Assembly (NCBI RefSeq): GCF_027531025.1
Contig: NZ_JAPZQX010000005.1
Coordinates: 62,001 to 126,000, forward strand
Direction: 5' to 3'
Length of the DNA stretch: 64,000 bases
From: Novosphingobium sp.
GTDB lineage: Bacteria; Pseudomonadota; Alphaproteobacteria; Sphingomonadales; Sphingomonadaceae
Below, piece by piece: positions 8,979-21,221 of the stretch. How positions within the stretch are numbered: position 1 is the stretch's first letter; each line of letters begins with the position of its first letter. Below the pieces are notes generated by a model. It saw only the letters and a list, made by a program, of their open reading frames with translations, made no database searches and was not told the origin of the DNA. The position numbers and the translations under genes are program-made.

Positions 8979-9005
8979 GTCTCTTCGCCCTGCGAGGGCA
9001 GAGAC
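8979..9005 (+). terminator. Interrupted hairpin after clpA, possible terminator
   Basis: GTCTCT, a TC bulge, GCCCT, loop GCG, AGGGC and AGAGAC form an eleven-pair hairpin just past the clpA stop. No clear T tract follows, so intrinsic termination is uncertain; it could be an mRNA 3'-end structure. Confidence 0.4.
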
Positions 9006-9033
9006 TATCACAGCCTTGTTCTGGAGCCATCCG

Positions 9034-9435
9034 ATGACTGCAACCGCCGAAGTTCCAGCCACGAGTCCGTTTGAGCGGATCGGGGGCCATGCCGTGCTGC
9101 GCGCGATCACCGACCGGTTCTATGACCTGATGGATCAGGATCCGGCCTATGCCGACCTGCGCGCGATCCACGCCGCCGATCTGACCGAGATGCGCGCGCA
9201 GTTGCCCTCGTTCCTCGCCGGTTGGGCCGGCGGTCCGCGCGACTGGTTCGAGGCGAACCCCGGCAAGTGCATGATGAGCGCCCACGGCGGCATGGCGATC
9301 ACAAGCGCTACAGCTGGGCAGTGGGCCGAAGCCATGACCCGCGCCATTATCGAAACCGAAGTGGCCGACCGCGAGATCGGTGCGGCCATGGCCGATGTGC
9401 TGAGCCGCATGGCCAAGGGCATGGCGCGGAGCTAG
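9034..9435 (+). CDS. Group II truncated hemoglobin (globin)
   Basis: This is a small heme protein of the truncated globin family, likely binding O2 or NO in the cytoplasm. The 133 residues include FERIGGHAVLRAITDRFYDLM at the N-terminus (helix B region), then FLAGWAGGPRDWF, and SAHGGMAIT with the candidate proximal histidine. The order is characteristic of group II (TrHbO-like) proteins. The start ATG 9034 is preceded by GGAG at a good distance; an in-frame ATG at 9016 is less likely. It is followed after 11 bp by a DUF1275 membrane protein, so the two may be cotranscribed. Confidence 0.82.
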   Translation: MTATAEVPATSPFERIGGHAVLRAITDRFYDLMDQDPAYADLRAIHAADLTEMRAQLPSFLAGWAGGPRDWFEANPGKCMMSAHGGMAITSATAGQWAEAMTRAIIETEVADREIGAAMADVLSRMAKGMARS

Positions 9436-9446
9436 GCTCTGCTGCC

Positions 9447-10022
9447 ATGAACGCGATCGATCAGTCCCGCCGCCGCCTGGCCATCGCCGCTGCCGCGCTG
9501 GCGGGGTTTGTCGATGCGGTGGGGTTCCTTTCGGCCAACAGCTATTTCGTGTCCTTCATGTCGGGCAATACGACCCGGCTGGGGGTGGATCTGGTCACCA
9601 GCCCCGCAGCTGCACTCATCCCGGCATTGCTGATCGCCGGGTTCGTGGCGGGTGTATTCGGCGGCGCGCTGCTGGCGGCTCGGGCCGGGGCGCGGCGCAA
9701 GGTGGCCGTGCTGGCGTTGGTTGCCTTGCTGCTGGCCGGGTCGGCGCTGGCCGGTGCCTTGACCCACCATTGGGTCATGCTGGCCCTGCTGGTGCTGGCG
9801 ATGGGGGCGCTCAACAATACCTTCCGGCGCGATGGCGAAGTGTCGGTCGGCCTGACCTACATGACCGGGGCACTCGTCCGGTTTGCCCAGGGCGTGGCTG
9901 CCCGGCTGACCGGAACCGGTGGCGAGGGCTGGCACAACTGGCTGCTGCTGTGGATCAGTCTGGCCACCGGAGCGGTGCTGGGTGCCTATGTCCTGATCGG
10001 CTGGCCGCAGGTGGCGCTGTAG
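9447..10022 (+). CDS. DUF1275 (YoaK-like) membrane protein
   Basis: An integral membrane protein of about 191 residues with five to six predicted transmembrane helices. The N-terminal family signature is seen as AGFVDAVGFLSANSYFVSFMSGNTT split over helix 1 and the next loop. GALNNTFRRDGEVSVGLTYMTGALV matches the conserved second half. The start ATG 9447 lies 11 bp after the globin stop. The family is widespread and without an assigned function; transport is a guess only. Confidence 0.82.
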   Translation: MNAIDQSRRRLAIAAAALAGFVDAVGFLSANSYFVSFMSGNTTRLGVDLVTSPAAALIPALLIAGFVAGVFGGALLAARAGARRKVAVLALVALLLAGSALAGALTHHWVMLALLVLAMGALNNTFRRDGEVSVGLTYMTGALVRFAQGVAARLTGTGGEGWHNWLLLWISLATGAVLGAYVLIGWPQVAL

Positions 10023-10130
10023 CTCGCGGCTGGCTGGGCACTGATCCTGTGCCTGTTTGCGCCACGACTAACCTGACCCCTCCCGATACCTTGATGCCTG
10101 GGGCTTGAACGTCCAGTCACTTCGCCTTAT

Positions 10131-10153
10131 TCCAGTTTCAAATCGAAACTGGA
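10131..10153. promoter_or_regulatory. Perfect 23-bp palindrome overlapping the ribosome binding site of the DUF1993 gene
   Basis: TCCAGTTTC-AAATC-GAAACTGGA is a nine-bp inverted repeat whose right arm contains the GGA of the GGAGA ribosome binding site, ten bases before ATG 10163. It could be a repressor operator or an RNA hairpin that masks the ribosome site. Confidence 0.55.
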
Positions 10154-10162
10154 GAGCCTGCC

Positions 10163-10678
10163 ATGAGCCTTGCCGCAACTACCCTTGCCACCTTCGACCA
10201 GCTGCTGGGCACACTGGATCACCTGCTGGGCAAGGCGGCCGCCAGCGACCAGGGCGAGGCGCTGCTACAGGCGCGGCTGGCACCCGACATGTTCCCGCTG
10301 GCAACGCAGGTACGGTTCACGACCCAGCAGGTCTACAACACGCTGAACCGGCTGTTCGGCACCGATCATGCCGGTCCCGCAAGCGATCACGCCACCCTGG
10401 CCGAGGCCCGCGCCCATCTGGCCGAGGTCCGCGCCCTGATCGCCGCGGCCCGCGATGCCGCCCCGGTGAGCGATGACACGATGATCGAGTTCGACGTGCC
10501 CAATGGGCTGGTCTTCCGCCTGAGCGCCGCCGACTATGTCCGGGACTGGTCGATGCCGCAGTTCCATTTCCACCTGATGACCGCCTACGCGATCCTGCGC
10601 GCCAATGGGCTGGCGATCGGCAAGGCGGATTACCTGGGCTACATGATGCGGCACCTGAAGGCCCCGCCCAGCGCCTGA
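10163..10678 (+). CDS. DUF1993 domain-containing protein
   Basis: A 171-residue soluble, helical protein of the DUF1993 family, which resembles the DinB/YfiT four-helix-bundle group. Family features include LGTLDHLLGKA near the start, LAPDMFPLATQV around residue 40, and MPQFHFHLMTAYAILRANG near the end with conserved histidines. Enzymatic activity is not established. A palindrome covers its ribosome binding site, so it may be individually regulated. It converges with the DUF167 gene, with only 18 bp between stops. Confidence 0.83.
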   Translation: MSLAATTLATFDQLLGTLDHLLGKAAASDQGEALLQARLAPDMFPLATQVRFTTQQVYNTLNRLFGTDHAGPASDHATLAEARAHLAEVRALIAAARDAAPVSDDTMIEFDVPNGLVFRLSAADYVRDWSMPQFHFHLMTAYAILRANGLAIGKADYLGYMMRHLKAPPSA

Positions 10679-10696
10679 ACCTGGCTGCTTCCGAGG

Positions 10697-10978
10697 CTAA
10701 TCCAGCAGGCGAACCAGCTTGTCGCGCCCGGTTGCGCCGCGCAACATGCGAAGGCGTGACGTCGCGATTCCCAGCGCCTCGGCCAGCAATTCGAGCACGG
10801 CGGCGTTGGCCTTGCCGTCCTCCGGCTTGGCGCGAACCTTCACCAGCAGGCGGCCCTGTTCGATCGTGATCGCCTCACCGCGGGCGCCTGGCGTGACCCG
10901 CAGGGCCAGCCGTCCCTCGGCATCGGCCAGGGCGCGGATGGCTCCCGCCGAAGGAAGGTCAGCCCTCGGTCTGGCCAA
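10697..10978 (-). CDS. DUF167 (YggU-like) family protein
   Basis: A small alpha/beta protein with the family core LALRVTPGARGEAITIEQG, KVRAKPEDGKANAAV, LLAEALG and LRMLRGATGRDKLV. The function of DUF167 is unknown. The start is unclear. I use the TTG at 10978 (about 93 residues, near the normal length), which overlaps the upstream carbonic-anhydrase-like gene by 20 bp. The ATG at 11032 would give 111 residues with an N-terminus unlike the family. Translational coupling to the upstream gene is likely. Confidence 0.78.
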   Translation of the reverse strand: MARPRADLPSAGAIRALADAEGRLALRVTPGARGEAITIEQGRLLVKVRAKPEDGKANAAVLELLAEALGIATSRLRMLRGATGRDKLVRLLD

Positions 10979-11543
10979 GCAGGTGGCCGTGGGCCGCCAG
11001 CGCGGCGGCGTGGTGCTTGCCGTTCTCGACATAGTGCTTCACGCCCAGCTGCAGGCCGGCGAGCGCGCGGTCATCCAGATCCCGCATGAACTGGGCGGGT
11101 CGCCCCGACCACAGCTGCCGCGTCGGAATGCGCTTGTTAGGGGCCAATAGCGCACCGGCGGCCAGCATCCCGTCGGCCTCGATCACACAGCCGTTCATTG
11201 TCTGAGCGGCAAAGCCCACGAAGCCGCGATCCTCGATCACCGTGCCGTGGATCATCGCCATGTGGCCGATCAGCACGTCTTCGCCGATCAGGGTGGGATA
11301 GCCATCGGGCTTGCCCGGCATCGGCCCGTCGCAATGAATTACGCTGCCATCCTGCACATTGGTGCGCGCGCCGATCACGATCCGGCTAACGTCACCGCGC
11401 AGCACGCAATTGTACCAGATGGAAGCATCCGGCCCGATCTCGACATCGCCGATGATCCGGCAGCCGGGCGCGACAAAGGCGCTGTCGTGAATGCGCGGCC
11501 GCTTGCCGTGGATTTCGAGGATGGTGACGTCAGGTCGGTTCAT
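10959..11543 (-). CDS. Gamma-carbonic anhydrase family hexapeptide-repeat protein
   Basis: A 194-residue left-handed beta-helix protein of the gamma-carbonic anhydrase/YrdA/PaaY group. Hexapeptide repeats are visible in FVAPGCRIIGDVEIGPDASIW and VLRGDVSRIVIGARTNVQDG. The presumed metal-ligand histidines lie in VIHCD and IGHMAMIHGTVI. The C-terminal helix is the usual trimer clasp. Carbonic anhydrase activity cannot be assumed; many homologs have unknown substrates. It sits 3 bp downstream of the fused MFS/spermidine-synthase-like gene on the same strand. Confidence 0.86.
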   Translation of the reverse strand: MNRPDVTILEIHGKRPRIHDSAFVAPGCRIIGDVEIGPDASIWYNCVLRGDVSRIVIGARTNVQDGSVIHCDGPMPGKPDGYPTLIGEDVLIGHMAMIHGTVIEDRGFVGFAAQTMNGCVIEADGMLAAGALLAPNKRIPTRQLWSGRPAQFMRDLDDRALAGLQLGVKHYVENGKHHAAALAAHGHLLGQTEG

Positions 11544-11546
11544 GGC

Positions 11547-13759
11547 TCAGCTTCCCAGCAGGTTTTCCCAGAGAACATGGGGCAGGATCGAGGCGTGATC
11601 GTCGCTCCAGGCATGCGGCGCCGGGGCCACGAGCGGTCGCCAGGGCATGGTCGGCACGACGGCCTGCAATGCCCGCAATTGTGCCGGATCGCGGCTCAGC
11701 GCAATCCAGGTCGAGTTTGTCATCAGGTCCGCGAAGGGGCCTTGCGGTGTATCGTCGCGCAGGGCAGCGGCCAGGCCGCGCTGGCGCGCCAGCGCTGCGA
11801 CCACCGGTTCCAGATCGATGAAGCGGTTGGAAATGTGCACCAGCAGGATCCCGCGCGGCGACAGCGCATCGAGATAGACCCCGAAGGCCTCGTCCGTCAT
11901 CAGGTGCAGCGGGATCGCGTCGGATGAAAAGGCGTCAACCGCCAGCAGATCGAGCGAGCCGCGCCGCGCCTTGGCCAGTTCGATCCGTGCATCGCCCAGC
12001 ACAACCTTGGCATCGGGTGCGCAATCGCGGATGAAGGTGAAAGTGCCCTGGCGCGACAGGTCGAGCACGGCCGGGTCGATTTCGTAGAAGCGCCAGTCCT
12101 GCGCGCCGAGGCGGTAGCAGGCAAGCGAGCCCGTTCCCAGCCCTACCACGCCCAGCCGCGCCTTCGGCCCGAACAGCCGGGCGGCATTGCCGAACGCGAT
12201 GCCCGCGCCCGATCCAGGGCCATAATAGGTCAGCGGCACCAGCCGCAGGCCCGGCGCCAGCGATTGCTGGCCATGCAGCGTGGTGCCGTGGGCCAGGGTG
12301 CGGATCTTGCGTTCGGTATAGTTGCGCACGGTATAGACGCCGAAATAGCTGCGATCACGCAGGCCGTCGCGACTGTCGCGCAAGGTCTGCACCCCGCCCT
12401 GGGCCAGCATCGTGGCGAGCAGCACCGCCAGCACCACCCCGCGCCAGGGGGCCAGGGCCAATCCGAGCACCACCAGACCACCGGTCAGCGCCCATTGCTG
12501 CCCAGGCGATTCCTGCCATTCGACCAGTCCGTGGAGTTGATAGGCAAGGAGCCCCGCCACCGGGCCGAGCACGATCAGCACCAGTCGCGCGGTGGTCTGG
12601 TCGACCCCGCGCAAGCGCCGCCAGTCGGGCAGCAGGCCCAGCGGCAGCAGCGCCGCCGCGGCGAGGACCAGCAAGGGATGTTCCCAAACCCAGTCGAATA
12701 CCAGCGGCGCCACCAGCGCGGTAAAGGCCCCGCCCAGCACACCCCCGGCCGACATCACCAGGTAGAAATAGGTCAGATGCGCGGGATCAGGGCGAAGGTC
12801 ATAAAGCCGCGCGTGCAGGGCAACACAGACCACAAATAGCAGAACCACGCTGGCCAGCGCCGGGGCCAGTCCGCCGGTCGAGTTCGAGACCATGGCAAAG
12901 CCGCCCGCCCCAAGCACGACCACCCAGGCCAGTGCGGAAATCGCCCGCGCCGGTCCACGCCGGTCAGCGAAAGCGATCGAGAAGCTGAGCAGGTAAAGCC
13001 CCAGCGGGATCACCCAGAGCAGCGGCATGGCGAAGATATCGGTGGTGAGGTGCGTCGTGGTGGACAGCATCAGACCCGACGGGACCGCCGACAAGGCCAG
13101 CCACATCAGCACTTGGCGGCGCGGGACTGGCGCAAGCGGCGCCTCGGCCGCCGCAGCCCCGTCGATCCCCCGGCGGGCCCGGGCACACAGCGCGATCAGT
13201 ACCAGCAGCAGGACATAGCCCGCCGACCAGCCCCACCGCTGCGCCTCGAGTGGCAGCAAGGGCTCGACCAGCAGCGGGTAGGCGATCAGGCCGGCGAAAC
13301 TGCCCAGGTTCGAAGCGGCGTAAAGCGCCCAGGGCGCCCCGGCACCGGGCTGGGTCGAAAACCAGCGCTGCATAAGCGGCGCCTGGGCAGAAACCAGGAA
13401 GAACACCGGACCGATGCTAATCGCCAGCAACGCAGGGACCCACAGCGGCTCCATCCCGGGGCTTGGGGGCGGCAGATCGGCCAGGGTGATCGGGAGAGTA
13501 AGCGCGGCCAGCGCGAACAGGAGCAGATGCACCTGCGCCTGCCGCCGCAGCGGCAGCCGCGCGAGACGGTGGGCATAGAAATACCCCGCCAGCAGCAGCG
13601 CCTGGTAGACCAGCATGGCGCTGTTCCACACGTTGGGCGCGCCGCCCAGGCGCGGCAGGGCCATCCGCGCGACCAGCGGCTGGATCAGGAACAGCAGGAA
13701 CGATCCGGCGAGAATCGTCGCCACGAACAGGGTGCGCGACGGGGCGGTTGCCGGGCGGC

Positions 13760-13763
<4 letters not shown>
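11547..13763 (-). CDS. Fused MFS-like membrane / spermidine-synthase-like protein
   Basis: A 738-residue fusion. The first ~480 residues form about ten to twelve hydrophobic helices arranged like an MFS-type membrane domain. The last ~250 residues are a soluble Rossmann methyltransferase/spermidine-synthase-like domain with GVVGLGTGSLACY, WRFYEIDPAVLDLSRQG and DLLAVDAFSSDAIPLHLMT. The catalytic chemistry of such fusions is not established. The gene starts within the GNAT gene stop (ATGA overlap at 13760-13763), so hemB, GNAT and this gene are translationally linked. Confidence 0.83.
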
Positions 13764-16902
<3,139 letters not shown>

Positions 16903-17039
16903 ACCTGCCCCTGCGGCTGCAATCAGCCTCTGCTCTGCACTGGTAAGGTTAATCTTCGCCTAAAGTCGGCCTGGATTGGGGATGGTGCCGGAAGGCTGCC
17001 TTGCAGTGCTCACGGGGCGATGCCACATCCTTGGTCACA

Positions 17040-19589
17040 ATGTTGCGCAACCCGCCTGCCAGTGCCCGCCGGTCCGGGGATTCCCGGGTCAAGGCCGTGC
17101 TGGGGCCGACCAACACCGGCAAGACCCATCTGGCGATCGAGCGGCTGTGCGCGCACTCCTCCGGCGCGATCGGTTTTCCGCTGCGCTTGCTGGCGCGCGA
17201 AGTCTATGACCGGGTCTGCGCGATCAAGGGCGCGGACCGGGTGGCCCTGATCACCGGCGAGGAGCGGATCGAGCCCAAGCATGCGCGCTGGCTGCTCTGC
17301 ACCGCCGAAGCCATGCCGCGCGATCCGGACCTGGCCTTTGTCGCCATCGACGAGGCCCAGATCGGCGCGGATCGGGAACGCGGCCATGTCTTTACCGACC
17401 GGTTGCTCCACACGCGCGGCCGCGAGGAGACGATGATCCTGGGTTCAGCGACGATCGAGCCGCTGGTCCGCGCCCTGGTTCCCGAGGCGGAGATCGTCGG
17501 CCGCCCGCGTTTTTCGACGCTCAGCCATGTCGGCGCGCGCAAGCTGTCGCGGGTGCCACCGCGCAGCGCCATCGTCGCCTTCTCGGCCGAGCAGGTCTAT
17601 GCGATCGCCGAGATGCTGCGGCGCTTCCGTGGCGGGGCGGCAGTGGTGATGGGCGCGCTCAGCCCGGAAACCCGCAATCGCCAGGTCGCGCTGTTCCAGA
17701 ACGGCGAGGTCGATTACCTGGTGGCGACCGATGCCATCGGCATGGGGCTCAACCTTGACGTCACCCATGTCGCCTTCGCGGGCCTGTCCAAGTACGACGG
17801 GGTGCGCCAACGCCGCCTGACCCCGGCGGAAATGGCCCAGATCGCCGGGCGCGCCGGGCGGCACCAGACCGATGGTGCCTTTGGCACCCTGGCAGGGACC
17901 GGCGCGCACGATGCCGAGTTCACCCCCGAAGAGGTCTATGCGATCGAGGAGCATCGCTTCGCCCCGCTGACCCGACTGTTCTGGCGCGAAGCCGATCCCG
18001 ATTGCAGCACCCTGCCCGCGCTGATCGCCGATCTGGAGCGCCTGCCTGATCGGCCCGAACTGGCTGCCGCGCCCGAAGCGATCGACCTTGCCGTCCTGAA
18101 GCGGCTGGCTGAGGATCCGGCAATTGCCGCCGACGTCACCAGCCGGGCGCGGGTTGCGCGGCTGTGGGATGCCTGCCGCCTCCCCGATTTCCGTCAGCAC
18201 GGCGCCGACACCCATGCGCGGTTCGTCGCGCGGTTGTGGGCCGATCTCAAGGATGGGCAGATTCCCGGCGATCATGTGGCCCGCGCAATTGCGGAGCTGG
18301 ATCGGCCAGTGGGCGATATCGACACGCTGCAGGGGCGGATCGCCGCGATCCGATCCTGGGCCTATATCGCCCAGCGGCCCGACTGGGTGGTGGCGCGCGA
18401 GGAAATGGCCGCCCGCGCCCGCGCCGCCGAAGCGCGCCTGTCGGACGCGCTGCACGCGCGGCTGACCGAACGCTTCGTCAATCGTCGCACCTCGGTGCTG
18501 ATGAAGAAGCTGGGGCCGGATGCCGCGCTCCTGCCGGTAACGCTGGAGGATGACCGGGTGCTGGTCGATGGCGAACCGCTGGGGACGCTGGCCGGCTTCA
18601 CCTTCCGGGTCGATCCCGGCGCGCGGCTGGCGGATCGCAAGCTGCTGCTGGCCGCTGCCGAACGCCACCTGCCCGGCCTGCTGGCGGGCCGGGCGAGCGA
18701 CCTGGCCGGGCGGATCGCAGCTGGCGAGGCAGCAGGCCTGATCCTGACGGGGACGGCGCTGACCTCGGATGGCGAGCGAATTGCGCGGCTTGGACCGGGC
18801 AAGGCGCGGCTCAGCCCGGCGCTGCTGCTCGAACCGGCACTGGCCGCCCTGCCTGCACCAGCGCGGCAGGCGCTGGAAGCCGCACTGTCAGGCTGGCTGG
18901 AGCGCGAACTGGCGCCGCTGGCCCCGCTGCGCAAGCTGGAGCTGGCCAGCCGCGATCCGGGGGCCGGGCCGGAGCTGCGCGCGCTGCTGATTCGGCTGGC
19001 CGAGGCTGGCGGGATGCTGGTGCGGGCTGAATCAGGGCTGGAAGCGCTCAGCCAGCCGCAGCGCCAGCACTTGCGGCGGCTGGGGGTGCAGGTCGGCGCG
19101 CTTGATATCTTCGTTCCGGCCATGCTGCGCGCGGCGCCCCTGCTCGCCTGGCGCAGCCTGCTGGCCCTGCGCGGGCAAGTGCTGGCCATGCCGCATCCAA
19201 AAATGCCCCCCGTCCTGCCGCTGCCCGGCAAGGCTCCCCCGCCGCCCGGCTATCGTCCGCTCGGCAAGCAGGCGCTGCGGATCGACATGGCGGAAAAGCT
19301 GCTGCACGCCGCCCATGGTCTGCGCGTGGCGGGCGGTGGCAAGGCCATGGTGATCGATCCGGCGCTGGCCGTCTCGATGGGGCTGACCACCGCCGCCTAT
19401 GCCCAGTTGCTGCGCCAGGCCGGATTCCAGCCGCTCATGCCGCGCCCGCTGGCCGAGGGCGCATTCGGCCCGGCGGCCCCGTTGCGCTGGCGCTGGAAGC
19501 CGGTCCGGCGCGAACCACAACCGGCAACCCGCCCCCCTGCCGCGCCGGCGGGCAGCGCCTTTGCCGCGCTGGCCGGGCTGGTGCGGTGA
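17040..19589 (+). CDS. SUV3-like DEAD/DEAH-box helicase
   Basis: A superfamily 2 helicase related to mitochondrial SUV3, probably unwinding RNA during decay or maturation. It has about 849 residues. Motif I is VLGPTNTGKTHLAIE near the N-terminus, followed by LLAREVYDRV, the Walker B-like VAIDEAQIG and GSATIEPL (motif III). The helicase C domain has YLVATDAIGMGLN and QIAGRAGRHQTDG. The long alanine- and arginine-rich C-terminal half lacks motifs I recognise. Start ATG 17040 is used; an upstream TTG at 17001 is possible. An S4 RNA-binding gene follows after 16 bp, consistent with an RNA-related unit. Confidence 0.87.
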   Translation: MLRNPPASARRSGDSRVKAVLGPTNTGKTHLAIERLCAHSSGAIGFPLRLLAREVYDRVCAIKGADRVALITGEERIEPKHARWLLCTAEAMPRDPDLAFVAIDEAQIGADRERGHVFTDRLLHTRGREETMILGSATIEPLVRALVPEAEIVGRPRFSTLSHVGARKLSRVPPRSAIVAFSAEQVYAIAEMLRRFRGGAAVVMGALSPETRNRQVALFQNGEVDYLVATDAIGMGLNLDVTHVAFAGLSKYDGVRQRRLTPAEMAQIAGRAGRHQTDGAFGTLAGTGAHDAEFTPEEVYAIEEHRFAPLTRLFWREADPDCSTLPALIADLERLPDRPELAAAPEAIDLAVLKRLAEDPAIAADVTSRARVARLWDACRLPDFRQHGADTHARFVARLWADLKDGQIPGDHVARAIAELDRPVGDIDTLQGRIAAIRSWAYIAQRPDWVVAREEMAARARAAEARLSDALHARLTERFVNRRTSVLMKKLGPDAALLPVTLEDDRVLVDGEPLGTLAGFTFRVDPGARLADRKLLLAAAERHLPGLLAGRASDLAGRIAAGEAAGLILTGTALTSDGERIARLGPGKARLSPALLLEPALAALPAPARQALEAALSGWLERELAPLAPLRKLELASRDPGAGPELRALLIRLAEAGGMLVRAESGLEALSQPQRQHLRRLGVQVGALDIFVPAMLRAAPLLAWRSLLALRGQVLAMPHPKMPPVLPLPGKAPPPPGYRPLGKQALRIDMAEKLLHAAHGLRVAGGGKAMVIDPALAVSMGLTTAAYAQLLRQAGFQPLMPRPLAEGAFGPAAPLRWRWKPVRREPQPATRPPAAPAGSAFAALAGLVR

Positions 19590-19605
19590 AACCGGCAGTA
19601 GCGCC

Positions 19606-19908
19606 ATGAGGATCGACAAGCTGCTCTGGTTCCTGCGCCTCGCCCCCACCCGCACCACCGCGCACGACTGGGTCGCGGAGGGTCATTTCCGGCTCAACGG
19701 GCGGCGAATCGAAAAGCCCAGCGCCGCGGTTGGCGCGGGCGACGTGCTGACTGTGCCATTCCACTCGGGCGTGCGGATTGTCGAGGTGATTGCCCTGCCC
19801 GTCCGGCGCGGTCCGGCAATTGAAGCGCGCGAATGCTACCGCACGCTTGACGAGCGCAGCGCAAATCCCATAGCAGCGGTTGAAAGCCATTCGCCCGAGA
19901 GGACCTGA
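19606..19908 (+). CDS. S4-domain RNA-binding protein (Hsp15-like)
   Basis: A 100-residue protein with an N-terminal S4 domain: [19 protein letters not shown], then [18 protein letters not shown] and GDVLTVPF. This is the arrangement of the Hsp15/YrfH family, which binds stalled 50S subunits carrying nascent-chain tRNA. The tail after residue 70 is short and variable. It lies between the SUV3-like helicase and ferredoxin genes with gaps of 16 and 5 bp, so the three are probably one transcript. Confidence 0.87.
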   Translation: MRIDKLLWFLRLAPTRTTAHDWVAEGHFRLNGRRIEKPSAAVGAGDVLTVPFHSGVRIVEVIALPVRRGPAIEARECYRTLDERSANPIAAVESHSPERT

Positions 19909-19913
19909 TTGCC

Positions 19914-20252
19914 ATGACCTATGTCGTCACCGATGCCTGCATCAAGTGCAAGTATATGGACTGCGTTGAGGTCTGCCCCGTCGACTGCTTCTACGAGGGC
20001 GAGAACATGCTGGTGATCAACCCCAGCGAATGCATCGATTGCGGCGTGTGCGAGCCTGAGTGCCCGGCCGAAGCGATCCTGCCCGATACCGAAAGCGGGC
20101 TGGAGCAGTGGCTCGAGCTGAACGCCAAGTATTCGGCCGAGTGGCCCAACCTTACCTCGAAGAAGGATTCGCCGGCCGATGCCGATGACCACAAGGGCGA
20201 GGAAGGCAAGTTCGAGAAGTACTTCTCGCCCGAGCCCGGCGAAGGCGATTGA
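19914..20252 (+). CDS. fdxA: 7Fe-8S type ferredoxin FdxA
   Basis: A small electron carrier with one [3Fe-4S] and one [4Fe-4S] cluster. The 112-residue product has the N-terminal cysteine pattern [19 protein letters not shown] and the second set [16 protein letters not shown]. The acidic C-terminal extension seen in Azotobacter-type ferredoxin I follows. A strong ribosome site (GAGAGGA) lies upstream. It is the last gene of the helicase-S4-ferredoxin set; two hairpins follow before carD. Confidence 0.95.
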   Translation: MTYVVTDACIKCKYMDCVEVCPVDCFYEGENMLVINPSECIDCGVCEPECPAEAILPDTESGLEQWLELNAKYSAEWPNLTSKKDSPADADDHKGEEGKFEKYFSPEPGEGD

Positions 20253-20253
20253 T

Positions 20254-20276
20254 CGATTCGCCCGGCGGGCGAATCG
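20254..20276 (+). terminator. Hairpin immediately after fdxA
   Basis: CGATTCGCCC-GGC-GGGCGAATCG is a perfect ten-bp inverted repeat two bases past the fdxA stop. It is followed by GTTGCATTTCG, a weak T tract. Terminator or 3'-end stabiliser. Confidence 0.5.
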
Positions 20277-20330
20277 GTTGCATTTCGTGCACTTGCCGGG
20301 CGAAACCGACGTCCGCCAGTGGCTTGTGAC

Positions 20331-20348
20331 TCCGCAGGATTCTGCGGA
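20331..20348 (+). terminator. Second hairpin downstream of fdxA with T-rich tract
   Basis: TCCGCAG-GATT-CTGCGGA is a perfect seven-pair stem followed by CTGGTAATTTTGTTG. The T run starts about eight bases after the stem, so this is a plausible but not ideal terminator. Confidence 0.45.
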
Positions 20349-20369
20349 CTGGTAATTTTGTTGCCTGCA

Positions 20370-20380
20370 TGCTATATAAT
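20370..20380 (+). promoter_or_regulatory. Possible extended -10 promoter of carD
   Basis: TGCTATATAAT in otherwise GC-rich DNA looks like an extended -10 element. No convincing -35 hexamer lies at the right distance. It would give a carD leader of about 160 nt. The rest of the 293-bp gap from 20253 to 20545 shows no coding sequence that I can support. Confidence 0.35.
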
Positions 20381-20545
20381 CTCGTGACTTCCGGGGATTT
20401 CGCGCTCCGGACGGTTGGCAATCACTGTCTACAGGCAGGGCTGCGAACATGGGAGCGGGGGAAGCGCGGTACCTGCGGGTAGCCGTGACGATCCACGCCG
20501 CTGTCCTGTTCGCCCGGTGTCCCCTGCCCTACGAAAGGACGATAC

Positions 20546-21079
20546 ATGGCTTCCAAGGCGCACGCCTTCGATGTTGGTGACTACGTCGTTTATCCCAAGC
20601 ATGGTGTTGGCCGGGTGATCGAACTGCTCGAGCAGGAAATCGCCGGCATGAAGCTGGAACTTTATGTGCTGCGCTTCGAGAAGGAGCGGATGACCCTGCG
20701 CGTCCCGACCAACAAGGTCGAGGCGATCGGCATGCGCAAGCTGTCGAGCGACAAGACGCTGCGTGAAGCACTCGATACGCTGAAGGGCAAACCCAAGGTC
20801 AAGCGCACCATGTGGTCGCGCCGCGCCCAGGAATACGAAGCGAAGATCAATTCGGGCGATCTGGTTTCGATCGCCGAAGTGACCCGCGACCTGTTCCGCG
20901 CCGATGACCAGCCGGAACAGTCCTATTCGGAACGGCAGATCTTCGAAGCAGCCTCCTCGCGTCTGGCGCGTGAGCTGGCGGCGATGGAAAAGACCGACGA
21001 ACCGGCCGCGCTCAAGAAGATCCTCGCGATCCTCAACGAACACGCGCCCAAGTACTATGCGGAGACGGCTACGGCCTGA
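20546..21079 (+). CDS. carD: CarD family transcriptional regulator
   Basis: CarD-type proteins bind the RNA polymerase beta subunit and stabilise open promoter complexes, notably at rRNA promoters. The 177 residues contain the N-terminal Tudor-like interaction domain (FDVGDYVVYPKHGVGRVIE, ELYVLRFEKERMTLRVP). The helical C-terminal DNA-contact domain includes MWSRRAQEYEAKINSGD and LFRADDQPEQSYSERQIFE. The ribosome site GAAAGGA is strong. It is monocistronic: a strong terminator follows at 21100 and a long leader precedes it. Confidence 0.95.
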   Translation: MASKAHAFDVGDYVVYPKHGVGRVIELLEQEIAGMKLELYVLRFEKERMTLRVPTNKVEAIGMRKLSSDKTLREALDTLKGKPKVKRTMWSRRAQEYEAKINSGDLVSIAEVTRDLFRADDQPEQSYSERQIFEAASSRLARELAAMEKTDEPAALKKILAILNEHAPKYYAETATA

Positions 21080-21099
21080 TCCCGATTACCTGACGCTTG

Positions 21100-21131
21100 A
21101 AAGGGCCGTTCCCCGCCGGGAGCGGCCCTTT
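21100..21131 (+). terminator. Strong rho-independent terminator after carD
   Basis: AAAGGGCCGTTCCC-CGCC-GGGAGCGGCCCTTT forms a 14-pair stem (one G-U) with a four-base loop, then CTCGTT. It lies 20 bp past the carD stop. Confidence 0.85.
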
Positions 21132-21165
21132 CTCGTTGGTCCGGACGACCCGAACGAACGCCCTC

Positions 21166-21194
21166 TTGTCGAATGCGCCCTGCTGTATTATATC
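21166..21194 (+). promoter_or_regulatory. Possible sigma-70-type promoter of the DUF2807 lipoprotein gene
   Basis: TTGTCG, a 17-bp spacer and TATATC lie just past the carD terminator and 28 bp before ATG 21222. The position is sensible but the hexamers are only moderate matches. Confidence 0.4.
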
Positions 21195-21221
21195 GCCAAT
21201 ACACAAGAGCAGGAGAGTGGC

